Shown piece after piece: positions 36,058 through 44,196 of a stretch of 64,000 bases of DNA; the first letter of the stretch is position 1; the number at the start of each line of letters is the position of its first letter. The stretch lies in NCBI GenBank assembly GCA_030432235.1, contig JAUIHT010000007.1:62001-126000 (forward strand), written 5' to 3'. Source of the stretch: Verrucomicrobiia bacterium (lineage in GTDB: Bacteria > Verrucomicrobiota > Verrucomicrobiia > Opitutales > Cerasicoccaceae). The notes beneath the pieces are model-generated. The model was given only the letters and a program-made list of their open reading frames with translations. It searched no databases and was not told the DNA's origin. The position numbers and the translations under genes were made by a program.

Positions 36058-36124
36058 TTTCATATCAGTTTGACCAGGCAATGACTAATAATGCGTTGGC
36101 ACACCGGAACGGCAGAATATTGAT

Positions 36125-37273
36125 ATGACTACCATGAGTAAAAAAAGTGAGAGTGACTACCAACTCCGTTCCGGTGAGGCCGGCGAGGCTGCCCCAGGCT
36201 TCATGCCGCAAATCGACTATGCCCCCCGCTTCCCAAAGCACTACCGTCCTAAAATCGGCTTGATTGGTTGCGGGGGCATTTCTCGCTCGCACCTCAAGGC
36301 ATACCTGGCTGCCGGCCTGGACGTCGTCGCCCTGTGTGATATAGACGAAGCGGCCGCCCGTACCCGGCAGGAAGAATACTACCCGAATGCCAAAATAGTC
36401 ACCAACAGCGATGAGCTGCTTGCGCGGGAAGATATCGAGGTAGTGGATATCGCACTGCATCCCAAGCCGCGTGCTGCGGTCATTGAAGCAGCGCTGAAGG
36501 CCGGCAAGCATGTCCTAAGCCAAAAACCGTTTGCTCTGGATCTCGATGAAGCCGAGAGACTGGTCGCGCTGGCTGAATCGAAAAACTTGAAACTGGCAGT
36601 CAATCAGAATGGCCGCTGGGCGCCCTACGTGCGTTGCCTGCATAAGATTATCGAGCAGGGACTGATTGGTGATATCCACACCGCCAATATCAACCTGCAC
36701 TGGGACCATACCTGGATCCGGGGCAAAGCTTTCGAGAAAATCCACCATATCATCCTCTATGATTTCGCGGTGCATTGGGTGGACATGACATTGGGCTTTT
36801 TTGGCCACAACGCTCCAAAGAAAGTATTTGGCTCTGTTGTCCATTTGCCAAACCAGACCATCGTGCCTCCCTTGGCTGCAGGAGCCCTACTGGAGTTTGA
36901 GCACGGCTTGGCCAACCTTAGCTTTGACGCCTTCTGCGTTCAGGGCCCCGCGGAAACACTTATCATCACGGGCTCAAAGGGCGTGGCCACGGCCACGGGT
37001 GGCGTGACCAGCCCCAGTGAAATCCACCTGGTCACCGACCAAGGTGAAGCCCGTATTGCCCTGCAGGGCAGCTGGTTCACGGAAGGTTTTCAGGGTACGA
37101 TGGCGGAGTTGCTTTGCAGTATCGAAGAAGATCGGGAACCGAGTAACTCCGGCCGGAATAATCTGGTAACACTGGCCACGGTCTTCGCCGCCATTGGATC
37201 AGCCGACAGCGGCCAACCCCTCGTGCCAGGTGCAAATCGACAGTTGGATCATCGCTGCGTACCGGATCTTTGA
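36125..37273 (+). CDS. Gfo/Idh/MocA family oxidoreductase with QKP motif
   Basis: 382 residues. A 40-residue N-terminal extension precedes the Rossmann fold (KIGLIGCGGISRSHLKAYLA, VVALCDIDE). The usual EKP is HVLSQKPFALDLDEAERLV here, with the Lys kept and Glu changed to Gln. The second half has the family's sheet domain (LNLHWDHTW-like segment, HHIILYDFAVHWVDM). It has no signal peptide and should act in the cytoplasm as an NAD(P)-dependent sugar dehydrogenase. It starts 68 bp after the beta-helix gene. Substrate unknown. Confidence 0.85.
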   Translation: MTTMSKKSESDYQLRSGEAGEAAPGFMPQIDYAPRFPKHYRPKIGLIGCGGISRSHLKAYLAAGLDVVALCDIDEAAARTRQEEYYPNAKIVTNSDELLAREDIEVVDIALHPKPRAAVIEAALKAGKHVLSQKPFALDLDEAERLVALAESKNLKLAVNQNGRWAPYVRCLHKIIEQGLIGDIHTANINLHWDHTWIRGKAFEKIHHIILYDFAVHWVDMTLGFFGHNAPKKVFGSVVHLPNQTIVPPLAAGALLEFEHGLANLSFDAFCVQGPAETLIITGSKGVATATGGVTSPSEIHLVTDQGEARIALQGSWFTEGFQGTMAELLCSIEEDREPSNSGRNNLVTLATVFAAIGSADSGQPLVPGANRQLDHRCVPDL

Positions 37274-37524
37274 CGATTATAGGTGGCCTGGGATATCCAG
37301 CATCACCGCCTTGGCGTAATAGTTGTAGCCAGGCCTCGTGCAGGCTCTGACTGCGTCATTGGCCATGCAAAATGCTGAGGCACAACGCGATTAAACCGGT
37401 ATAGAAGGCCTCCAGCTCGATACGACACGGACATGTCCTTTTATGTACACTTCCATCAATAATAGGCATAGACACAGGGACGTAGCATCAGTAAAATACA
37501 GGGAATTTCGTTATCGAAAACACT

Positions 37525-40500
37525 TTGAAGGCTAGGATTATCAACAAGCGCAATGCGAGCACCACAAGAGGCTTCGCTCTCATTACCGCGATTGCCCTGA
37601 TGGGGTTTATTGTATTGCTCCTTTCCGCACTAGTGACACTCGTCCAAATTGAGTTGGCGAGTATGTCGATCTCCAAGTCTCAAGCGGAGGCGGAGCAGAA
37701 CGCGCTTCTTGGCCTGCAAACCGCGCTTGGTCAACTGCAAGAGCTCAATGGGCACGACCAGCGGGTCACCGTCCGGGCCGACCTGTTCGATGACGCAAAA
37801 ACGATTGTACAGCCTTATTGGACGGGGGTCGTTTCCACCAACCAGCCACCGGCCGCCTGGAACACCACCATGACCATGGATGAAAAATTCGATGCCGTGA
37901 AGTGGCTGGTCAGCGGCAATGAGACACTGGAGCCGAGTGACTCCGACTATCACCAACCCGGTGAAAGCATCGCGAATCCGGCGCTCCTCGTTAGCGCACC
38001 GGATACCGGACCAGGGCCACTCGTCTCGGTTACTGCACCCCAGCAACCCGTACTCAAGGATGGCACAACCACCGGTTATTATGCCTACTGGATAGGCGAT
38101 GAGGGCATCAAAGCCAGATTTAACCTCGTCAATCCCTATGCGGATTCCGGCGCAACGGACGTTGAAAAGATACGTGCCTTTCAGACTGCCCAGCGTACCG
38201 GCATCGAAGCCATCGATGCGATGTCGAGCTACCCTGTCAATGGGGCCAACCTACCTTTGCTGACCTCCGTTTCTGATGCACGTCTACTTGTAGACGATAC
38301 AGTGAAAGACCGCTTTCACGATATCACGTTTTGGAGCAATGGAGTGCTTTCCAATGTACGTGATGGCGGCCTCAAGCGAGACCTCACTTCCGCCTTTGAG
38401 AACAGTACAGTCTACGACCTGGCCTTCCCAACCGACCAAAGCAAGGAGCTGTTGAACGAGAGCGGGCTGGTAGACCTCAGCGTTTCCGGTGCCACTGGCG
38501 GGCCCAATTGGGATAACCTCCGTGCGTATTACAATCTCAAGGACCAAGTAAACGCCGACGGCTCGGTTGACATGATCAAACCGAGTCCGGCAGCGCCCGA
38601 GGCAGTTGATGGCCCGCCGTACCGATTAACAAATGCACACAAAACAGCACCTCATACCAGAAACAGCCCCATCTATCCCGTCATATCACGCATCCAAATT
38701 GGCTTCGCCCTCGAAAGCTATCAGACAACCCTCGAGAGTGGTGAAACCGTCTATAAGCTTCGTCTGCACATCAAACCGGTGATCGGCCTCTATAATCCCT
38801 ACAATGTTAAAATTAACGCAGCGGATTATTACGTATCCTGGTTCTTACGTCCTTTCATAAGGATAACGATCTTTTCCAATTCTGAGGTTCAATTCTATTT
38901 ATCGGAAGTACTGCCGATTATAAACGAAGTAAATCAAGACTTAAAGATGTCCGCCAAAAATCTGGACTTTGAGCCCGGCGAGACGCGCTTACTTACGCTT
39001 TACGAACCACACGACCTTTATGAGTCGGACTCATGGGCCGAACTCAGCTCGAATGACTGGGCTGCCGATGGTTCCTTCTGGCTCGACTTTGAGGATGTCC
39101 ACGTGGCCACTCACGACGGAAAAGGAGGCGCCAAAAATCCTAAAGTCCCTGGTTGGGAGTATGTGGGCTTTACCACCAATGAGCAGGAACAATTGACCGC
39201 GACGGATGCCAATAGCAGTGTCAAGATAACCATCTTGTCTAACGACATGGGCACCTTCTCACTTCTTGTCGATAATCCAGCGTCGAAGTTGAATTACCTC
39301 CAGACAATCGAGCGGCCTTGGAAAGGCACTGCCGGCCAGAGTCCAGGTAACGCCAGTAAGAGCTTTATCATAGGCCAGCTCCAGGGAGCGCTGGATATTG
39401 TTAATTGGGTCTACTGGCTGAGAACCAGTAACGCCACCCAACCGCTACGTGCGTTGGTGGACACCAATATCCGTCCCATGGCCATCACAAAACTATTCGA
39501 TGGTTTCTACAATGACTATGGTTACCCACTGCCCAGCTTCATGGAGGCCCCGCAGACTGGCGACAGCAGTACATTGGCCGTCCAGAGCAGCTCGGATGTT
39601 GCCATCACCGGTGATCGCAACCAGGGGTTCTGGGGCGCAGGCGTATCAGCATCAAAGGGAGAAAACCATGTGACCCTCTTTGATGTGCCTCGTGAACCCT
39701 TGACCTCATTGGGAGCACTGCAGCATGCCCACCTGACCTATTTCGTTTCCGACACCACCTATCCCTTAGGCAACTCTTTTGCCAATCCACGCATCGCACG
39801 TGACCAACCACTGCATATCTATCCTGATATGGTCTACTGGCTCGGAGGACCTACCCATGATGTCCCGGTCGCCGACTTAAGCTACTTCATTAACCGAGTG
39901 ATTTGGGACGGCTATTTCTTCTCTAGCATCAAAGAATCGGTCACGGACACGGAAATCGAGCAAGCCATGGCGGGCACGGGTGAAGAACTCATGGCAAATC
40001 CCCGTATAAAGTTCTATCAACCCACTGAAGACACCCTGACAGCCACTCAATTCACCGCGCCATCTTCGTTGGAGGATTACGAAGCCCTGGGGAGCACACT
40101 GATGGTTGATGGTGCTTTTAACGTCAATTCCACCTCAGTCAACGCCTGGAAAGCACTTCTCAACAGCATGAGCGGACTGGAGGTCCCACGCTATACCCCA
40201 TCCTCACCTGGCAACGCGCAATTCGCAACCGAGAGCAACGCACTTTTCTCTCGCCTCTCCCACCCGTTCGCGGGCGGATTCGACTCCAACGAAGATTCCA
40301 CCAATGACGCATTCTGGACAGGCTACCGCCGTCTCGACAGCACACAGGTAGATGCCCTGGCCAGGGAAATTGTCCATCAGGTTAAATTGCGCGGCCCGTT
40401 TCTCTCCATGGCAGATTTCGTCAACCGCAAATTAAGCAATGACGATCTTGGCCTGAATGGCACTCTGCAAGCCGCCTTGGACCACCCGGATGTAAAAATC

Positions 40501-40920
40501 AACAGCAAGCTGAACACCGACCTCGATGGCGGCGAACTGGCAGCAGATACATTAGGAGAAGGTTTTTATCCGAACTTCCACGGCACCCAAGCCTCCGGTT
40601 TTACCGGCTACCTGATGCAAAGCGATATCCTGCAGGCGCTGGCTCCGGTCCTAAGCGTACGCTCGGATACCTTTGTTATTCGCTCATACGGCAGTTCGCT
40701 CGATCCACTCACCCAGCGGCCGGTTGCTAAGGCGTGGTGCGAAGCAATTGTGCAGCGCGTCCCCACTCCAGCATCCATGGATAGCGGGTTGAGCGACGAA
40801 CGGAACTTGTTTACCGGCGGGAATCTTTTCCCAGAGACCACCCCCACCAATGGCATGAGTCTCGGCAGCAGGTCTTATAAAGTGGTTGCATTTCGCTGGC
40901 TCAACGAAAGTGAATTATAA
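37525..40920 (+). CDS. Very large pseudopilin-like protein (Verru_Chthon cassette protein A-like)
   Basis: 1131 residues from a TTG start at 37525; no ATG lies close upstream in frame. The N-terminus RGFALITAIALMGFIVLLLS is a prepilin-type signal and helix, with cleavage expected between Gly and Phe. Position 5 after cleavage is Thr, not Glu, as in GspK/PilX-like minor pseudopilins. Next come heptad-like SISKSQAEAEQNALLGLQTALGQLQ and the motif TTGYYAYWIGDEGIKARFNL, which I associate with the Verru_Chthon cassette A family. The remaining 900 residues are unrecognised. By inference it is a tip or cargo-docking component of a type II secretion-like machine. The partner gene starts 9 bp after it. 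Confidence 0.65.
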   Translation: MKARIINKRNASTTRGFALITAIALMGFIVLLLSALVTLVQIELASMSISKSQAEAEQNALLGLQTALGQLQELNGHDQRVTVRADLFDDAKTIVQPYWTGVVSTNQPPAAWNTTMTMDEKFDAVKWLVSGNETLEPSDSDYHQPGESIANPALLVSAPDTGPGPLVSVTAPQQPVLKDGTTTGYYAYWIGDEGIKARFNLVNPYADSGATDVEKIRAFQTAQRTGIEAIDAMSSYPVNGANLPLLTSVSDARLLVDDTVKDRFHDITFWSNGVLSNVRDGGLKRDLTSAFENSTVYDLAFPTDQSKELLNESGLVDLSVSGATGGPNWDNLRAYYNLKDQVNADGSVDMIKPSPAAPEAVDGPPYRLTNAHKTAPHTRNSPIYPVISRIQIGFALESYQTTLESGETVYKLRLHIKPVIGLYNPYNVKINAADYYVSWFLRPFIRITIFSNSEVQFYLSEVLPIINEVNQDLKMSAKNLDFEPGETRLLTLYEPHDLYESDSWAELSSNDWAADGSFWLDFEDVHVATHDGKGGAKNPKVPGWEYVGFTTNEQEQLTATDANSSVKITILSNDMGTFSLLVDNPASKLNYLQTIERPWKGTAGQSPGNASKSFIIGQLQGALDIVNWVYWLRTSNATQPLRALVDTNIRPMAITKLFDGFYNDYGYPLPSFMEAPQTGDSSTLAVQSSSDVAITGDRNQGFWGAGVSASKGENHVTLFDVPREPLTSLGALQHAHLTYFVSDTTYPLGNSFANPRIARDQPLHIYPDMVYWLGGPTHDVPVADLSYFINRVIWDGYFFSSIKESVTDTEIEQAMAGTGEELMANPRIKFYQPTEDTLTATQFTAPSSLEDYEALGSTLMVDGAFNVNSTSVNAWKALLNSMSGLEVPRYTPSSPGNAQFATESNALFSRLSHPFAGGFDSNEDSTNDAFWTGYRRLDSTQVDALAREIVHQVKLRGPFLSMADFVNRKLSNDDLGLNGTLQAALDHPDVKINSKLNTDLDGGELAADTLGEGFYPNFHGTQASGFTGYLMQSDILQALAPVLSVRSDTFVIRSYGSSLDPLTQRPVAKAWCEAIVQRVPTPASMDSGLSDERNLFTGGNLFPETTPTNGMSLGSRSYKVVAFRWLNESEL

Positions 40921-40929
40921 ATCGTCGAA

Positions 40930-41685
40930 ATGGTGTTCCCCGTACGTATACCCAAACACAGAAGCATGACGGTAACCTTTCTCTGTCTGACTTGTCTGTT
41001 AGTGTGTTCTTTGGCCTTTGCGGAAACCAATGGCGAGATCACGAAAATAGCCTTTCGCGCCATTAGCTGGGACGAGAGTTTGCCGGAAGTACAGTACTTC
41101 GATGGCAGCAAGGTAGTCACCTTTTTCGTACCGAATGGAAGTCGCTCCGCTCTTCAGGATTATCAGGGTCCAAGACAGGTAGCATTCTATGATGAATTGA
41201 TTTGGGATGAAGACGGACAACCACTCCATCCACCCATTGCCATAGCAAACGTTCCTCCCGGGCTAAACTCCCCGCTCTTCATATTCATGACCAGCAATCA
41301 AGACAGGGGACGTCCCTATGAAGTGATGGTGATCGACGATGACGCCGACAAATTCCCCCGGGAGAGCTACCGGTTTTTTAATCTCACCTCCCGTAGGCTG
41401 GCATGCCTCTTCGGCCAGGAGCGCTTCATGCTTCTCCCGGGAGGCAGGGAAACGGTACCGGCCACTTTATCCGGAAAAAAGAGCATTGAGATAAAGTTAG
41501 CCAGAGAAGATGAAGAAGACCAGTGGGAGTTGGCCTACGCCTCGAAATGGGGAATCATGCCTGGCCGCCGTGCCTTGGCCTTTATCATGTCGCCACCAAA
41601 CGACCCGCGTGAGATAAGCACTCGGATATTTTTTGACTATCCGGAGCAGCCTCTGTCTTTCAACCCGGACAGCGCCAAGCCATAA
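40930..41685 (+). CDS. Exported hypothetical protein paired with the large pseudopilin
   Basis: 251 residues, not recognised. An N-terminal signal peptide (RSMTVTFLCLTCLLVCSLAFA; start could also be the ATG at 40966) is followed by a strand-rich body in two halves (about 35-130 and 135-235). The 9-bp gap to the Verru_Chthon A-like gene implies one operon. I recall similar small exported proteins beside Verru_Chthon A genes, but cannot name a family. It may be an envelope partner or stabiliser of the large protein. No lipobox or anchor is visible. Confidence 0.55.
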   Translation: MVFPVRIPKHRSMTVTFLCLTCLLVCSLAFAETNGEITKIAFRAISWDESLPEVQYFDGSKVVTFFVPNGSRSALQDYQGPRQVAFYDELIWDEDGQPLHPPIAIANVPPGLNSPLFIFMTSNQDRGRPYEVMVIDDDADKFPRESYRFFNLTSRRLACLFGQERFMLLPGGRETVPATLSGKKSIEIKLAREDEEDQWELAYASKWGIMPGRRALAFIMSPPNDPREISTRIFFDYPEQPLSFNPDSAKP

Positions 41686-41745
41686 AAACAGACGACATAC
41701 AACCTCTTCCGCTAAGCTAATATCCCACGCTTACGGTAGACGCAG

Positions 41746-41825
41746 AGCAATCTTAGCTCAGTTGGACAGACGCATGCTATAGCAAACTATGCTCACGAGA
41801 TCGGTTATTTAATAATCCCAATAGA
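41746..41825 (+). pseudogene. Degenerate tRNA-like sequence
   Basis: The D-arm block TTAGCTCAGTTGGACAGAC is close to that of many tRNAs (compare TAGCTCAGTTGG in the tRNA-His of this window), and a T-arm-like GGTTATTTAATAATCCC follows at about the right distance. The anticodon and acceptor stems do not pair, so it is at best a decayed gene. It may be chance resemblance. Confidence 0.25.
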
Positions 41826-41884
41826 GCCAGCTGCTTTGAGTGGCCAATATGTTAGGTGATAAGCACCGGTTCGCGCCCCGCCTC

Positions 41885-41967
41885 AATTCGCTTGGAAGTT
41901 TCTGAAACCCACTCCCAGCGCTTGTTGCTTTCCAAGAAAAAGGAAGCCTTCGAGAAAAGACTGGGGT
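41885..41967. repeat. 83-bp direct repeat, left copy (possible attachment-site scar)
   Basis: Identical to 55092-55174 except for two substitutions. The right-hand end, ACTGGGGT, corresponds to the last bases of tRNA-His and its CCA end (read on the - strand). It contains an internal inverted repeat CTTGGAAG...CTTTCCAAG. In this copy the tRNA body is missing and element R begins instead. Confidence 0.85.
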
Positions 41968-42047
41968 CCTAAACGTGACCGTAATCCTAACCCATTCACG
42001 GAGAATGGGCAGCCTAACCGAACGCCCTTCTAACTTCTCAGGTAAGA
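41968..42047. repeat. Degenerate repeat element R, copy 2
   Basis: 80 bp, about 70% identical by eye to 7749-7830. It begins exactly where the 83-bp tRNA-flank repeat ends. It includes the hairpin CCCATTC-N5-GAATGGG read on the - strand (41990-42008 region). It lies just past the 3' end of the propeller gene at 42132. Confidence 0.55.
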
Positions 42048-42131
42048 GGGTGATCACTCGCGAATAGGGTATAGTAATGTGACAGTGCATTGCCAGCTAA
42101 GTACGAGAAATCGCCTTCGATTTTCGAAGCG

Positions 42132-43226
42132 CTAGCAATCATCAAACGAAACTGGCAATAGACAGGCTCCTCGGGAAAGATCCGTCCAAGCCACCCACTT
42201 GCCATCCAGACTGATCGCCGGATGCGGATGGTAGGGATGCTGGCTCCGGCGTGCAGTCGCCAGCAAGAGACTTTTCCGCTTTTTCAAGTCAAGCAGTACG
42301 ATATCCGACTCGATAGTTGTCTTGTCCATGTCTGCTTTTACGTGCTGGTCACGATACGTAATAAAGTCCGCTTCAGACATTTCGGCGTCCGCCCAGGGGC
42401 CTGACGTATCGATGACCGCAAACCTGCCGGTCCTGTCCATGTTACAATGCCAGACTACATCGCTTTCCCAGAGCAGGCATCCGGGTTTCCGATCAGCGTA
42501 TACCTCGTAGAGGCCACGCTTGCCTGCCGGGCTAACGGCATAGGCCACGGCATAGGCCGACAGTCCGTGGAAACACCATCGCTCATGACCTATACACAAC
42601 GGCTTGCCGTCCTGCTCCGAGTGCTGGTCGAACACCGGGATGCCTTGAGGTGCTTTTCCTGCATGCCATGCCCAGCAACGATCACTTACTTCCTCCGTGC
42701 GTCCTTCATGCGAAAAACCGACCCAAGCTTCGTCATAAGGGCAATAGTGAAAGTGATTGGCGAGCCACGATTGAGAAAAGAGCTGTCGGTGCTCACCCGT
42801 GCCGGTGTCGACTTCCACCGCGGCGTAGGAATCCGTTTGCGTCACCCCGCATACTATTCGTGAACCATCCGCTTTTATACTGACCAGCCCGTGGAGCTTA
42901 TTGGGAGGCGCTACTTCATAGAGGCATCTCCAGCCACTCGGCTTCACCAGGTTCAGTAGCCATACCTTGTTATCAAACGCCGCTGCCAGCAGCGGAGCTT
43001 CCAGCGCAACGTCAAACCAGAGCAAAGGTGGCGTCTGCCCCTGAAAAGGTATTTCTTCAATCGTGAAGATCTTACCCGTCCCCAGCTCGAGCCCTCGCAA
43101 TTCAATACACTGCGAACAAATTCGGGTATAAACAAGCAAACGCCCGCCATCGGCAAAGCCGTTGCAATGGGGGTATGTCGTATAGCTACCTTGCCCGAGT
43201 TCAAACGGTTGGCCGAGAACATCCAT
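42132..43226 (-). CDS. Oligogalacturonate-lyase-like beta-propeller protein (copy 3)
   Basis: 364 residues, no signal peptide. Propeller blades with short strands (WKCLYEV-type segments, GRFAVIDTSGPW) end in HPYHPHPAISLDGKWVAWTD, the lyase-like HPHP motif near residue 344. The residue three before HPH is His, where copy 2 has Gln and copy 1 has Arg, so the metal-ligand set may vary. It starts 44 bp after the PEP-CTERM gene and is the last gene of that operon, next to the left boundary of the putative island. Lyase activity is inferred from similarity in pattern only. Confidence 0.6.
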   Translation of the reverse strand: MDVLGQPFELGQGSYTTYPHCNGFADGGRLLVYTRICSQCIELRGLELGTGKIFTIEEIPFQGQTPPLLWFDVALEAPLLAAAFDNKVWLLNLVKPSGWRCLYEVAPPNKLHGLVSIKADGSRIVCGVTQTDSYAAVEVDTGTGEHRQLFSQSWLANHFHYCPYDEAWVGFSHEGRTEEVSDRCWAWHAGKAPQGIPVFDQHSEQDGKPLCIGHERWCFHGLSAYAVAYAVSPAGKRGLYEVYADRKPGCLLWESDVVWHCNMDRTGRFAVIDTSGPWADAEMSEADFITYRDQHVKADMDKTTIESDIVLLDLKKRKSLLLATARRSQHPYHPHPAISLDGKWVAWTDLSRGACLLPVSFDDC

Positions 43227-43270
43227 GAGATGTAGCCACTACCTGCAATGATCTTAGGCGAGATGGCAAC

Positions 43271-44002
43271 CTATCTGTTCCGGCGGTAGCGCTTGTAAGC
43301 AAGCCCAGCCAAAGCAAAGAGTCCCGTTAGTAACGCGGTGGTGCTGGGTTCGGGCACCTGCGTAAACGTGAGTGACGGTTTGAGCGCATCACTGGCTGTC
43401 GAACCGAGTAAGTTGTAACCGCGAGGCGCACTGGCAAAGGTGATGGTCGGGTTCAAGCGGAAATAGACAAACTGGCCAATACCGGCTCCCCCGTCATACT
43501 GCGCGTTCAGGTAGTCGACCACGGTAGAAGACGAGGTGTCGATCGCGGTGTTGGCAGTATAGCCCGCGTTCGCTTGAAGGAAGCTCGAGACGAGCTTGGT
43601 AGCGTCGAGAGATGTGTCGTTTGCCCCGAAATAGCCCATGCTCGAAGCAGGCGCTGCCGAGGCCGCAGCAGCGATACCGTAAAGGTCGATTTCAACCGTC
43701 CCTTGCTGGAATGCGTAGCTGGAGAATCCAACGCTGAAAGTCGCACTGGCAAAGGGATCAGATACCGCGCCCAGATCTGGCAGTTCAAAGGAGAATACTG
43801 CGTTGGTGAACTGAAAGGGATCCGCAGCAGCACTGCCTACCCGAGGGGAATTATCCTCATAGGTACTGGAGTAAGAAGCCGGCGTATTGCTGGCATCTGA
43901 GTAGTTCAGTTGATTACCGGTTCCATAAATCGTAGTGCCAAAGGCAAATGATGCACACGAGGCAGAAGCGATAATGACGATAGATAGAGGTATTTTTTTC
44001 AT
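43271..44002 (-). CDS. PEP-CTERM surface protein (canonical VPEPS motif)
   Basis: 243 residues from the ATG at 44002, giving the signal peptide MKKIPLSIVIIASASCASFAFG. The body is Ala/Ser/Thr-rich and strand-forming (FSFELPDLGAVSDPFASATF, FVYFRLNPTITFASAP). The C-terminus carries a canonical sorting signal: VPEPSTTALLTGLFALAGLAY followed in the last seven residues by basic KRYRRNR-type sequence. It is first in an operon with propeller copy 3. Two CTTTA-N3-TAAAG palindromes lie in its upstream region, shared with the divergent dehydrogenase gene, so it is probably part of the LacI regulon. Confidence 0.85.
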   Translation of the reverse strand: MKKIPLSIVIIASASCASFAFGTTIYGTGNQLNYSDASNTPASYSSTYEDNSPRVGSAAADPFQFTNAVFSFELPDLGAVSDPFASATFSVGFSSYAFQQGTVEIDLYGIAAAASAAPASSMGYFGANDTSLDATKLVSSFLQANAGYTANTAIDTSSSTVVDYLNAQYDGGAGIGQFVYFRLNPTITFASAPRGYNLLGSTASDALKPSLTFTQVPEPSTTALLTGLFALAGLAYKRYRRNR

Positions 44003-44051
44003 AAGTAATAGCTTTTCTAAGATTTCCTTCATCTTGTCAAAAAACCAGTAG

Positions 44052-44064
44052 CTTTATCGTAAAG
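44052..44064. promoter_or_regulatory. Putative LacI operator 1 (CTTTATCGTAAAG)
   Basis: A perfect palindrome of 5-bp arms with a 3-bp centre. It lies 50 bp upstream of the PEP-CTERM start, in the divergent region with the dehydrogenase gene. The same arms recur at 44127 and 46538. Confidence 0.65.
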
Positions 44065-44126
44065 TTAAAAGAGCACCTCCCGCATATGATAAGACGGTCG
44101 AGGATGCTACCCTCCTCTCCCCGGCT

Positions 44127-44139
44127 CTTTACAATAAAG
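44127..44139. promoter_or_regulatory. Putative LacI operator 2 (CTTTACAATAAAG)
   Basis: Identical, including the centre, to the site at 46538-46550. It lies 57 bp before the ATG of the Gfo/Idh/MocA gene, in position to block its promoter. Confidence 0.7.
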
Positions 44140-44196
44140 TGGCGAAACCCTTGTCGTTACATCTCCCCAAGGCCTGAATTTTCAGCCTTTATCAGT

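Larger units (their letters stand above)
41686..42131. other. 446-bp convergent intergenic region with repeats and a tRNA-like relic
   Basis: Both flanking genes end here. In order it holds a degenerate tRNA-like stretch (41746-41825), the 83-bp repeat shared with the tRNA-His flank (41885-41967), element R copy 2 (41968-42047) and a small hairpin CTTCGA-TTT-TCGAAG (42111-42125 region). No credible gene was seen. It looks like the left boundary of an inserted segment. Confidence 0.6.
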
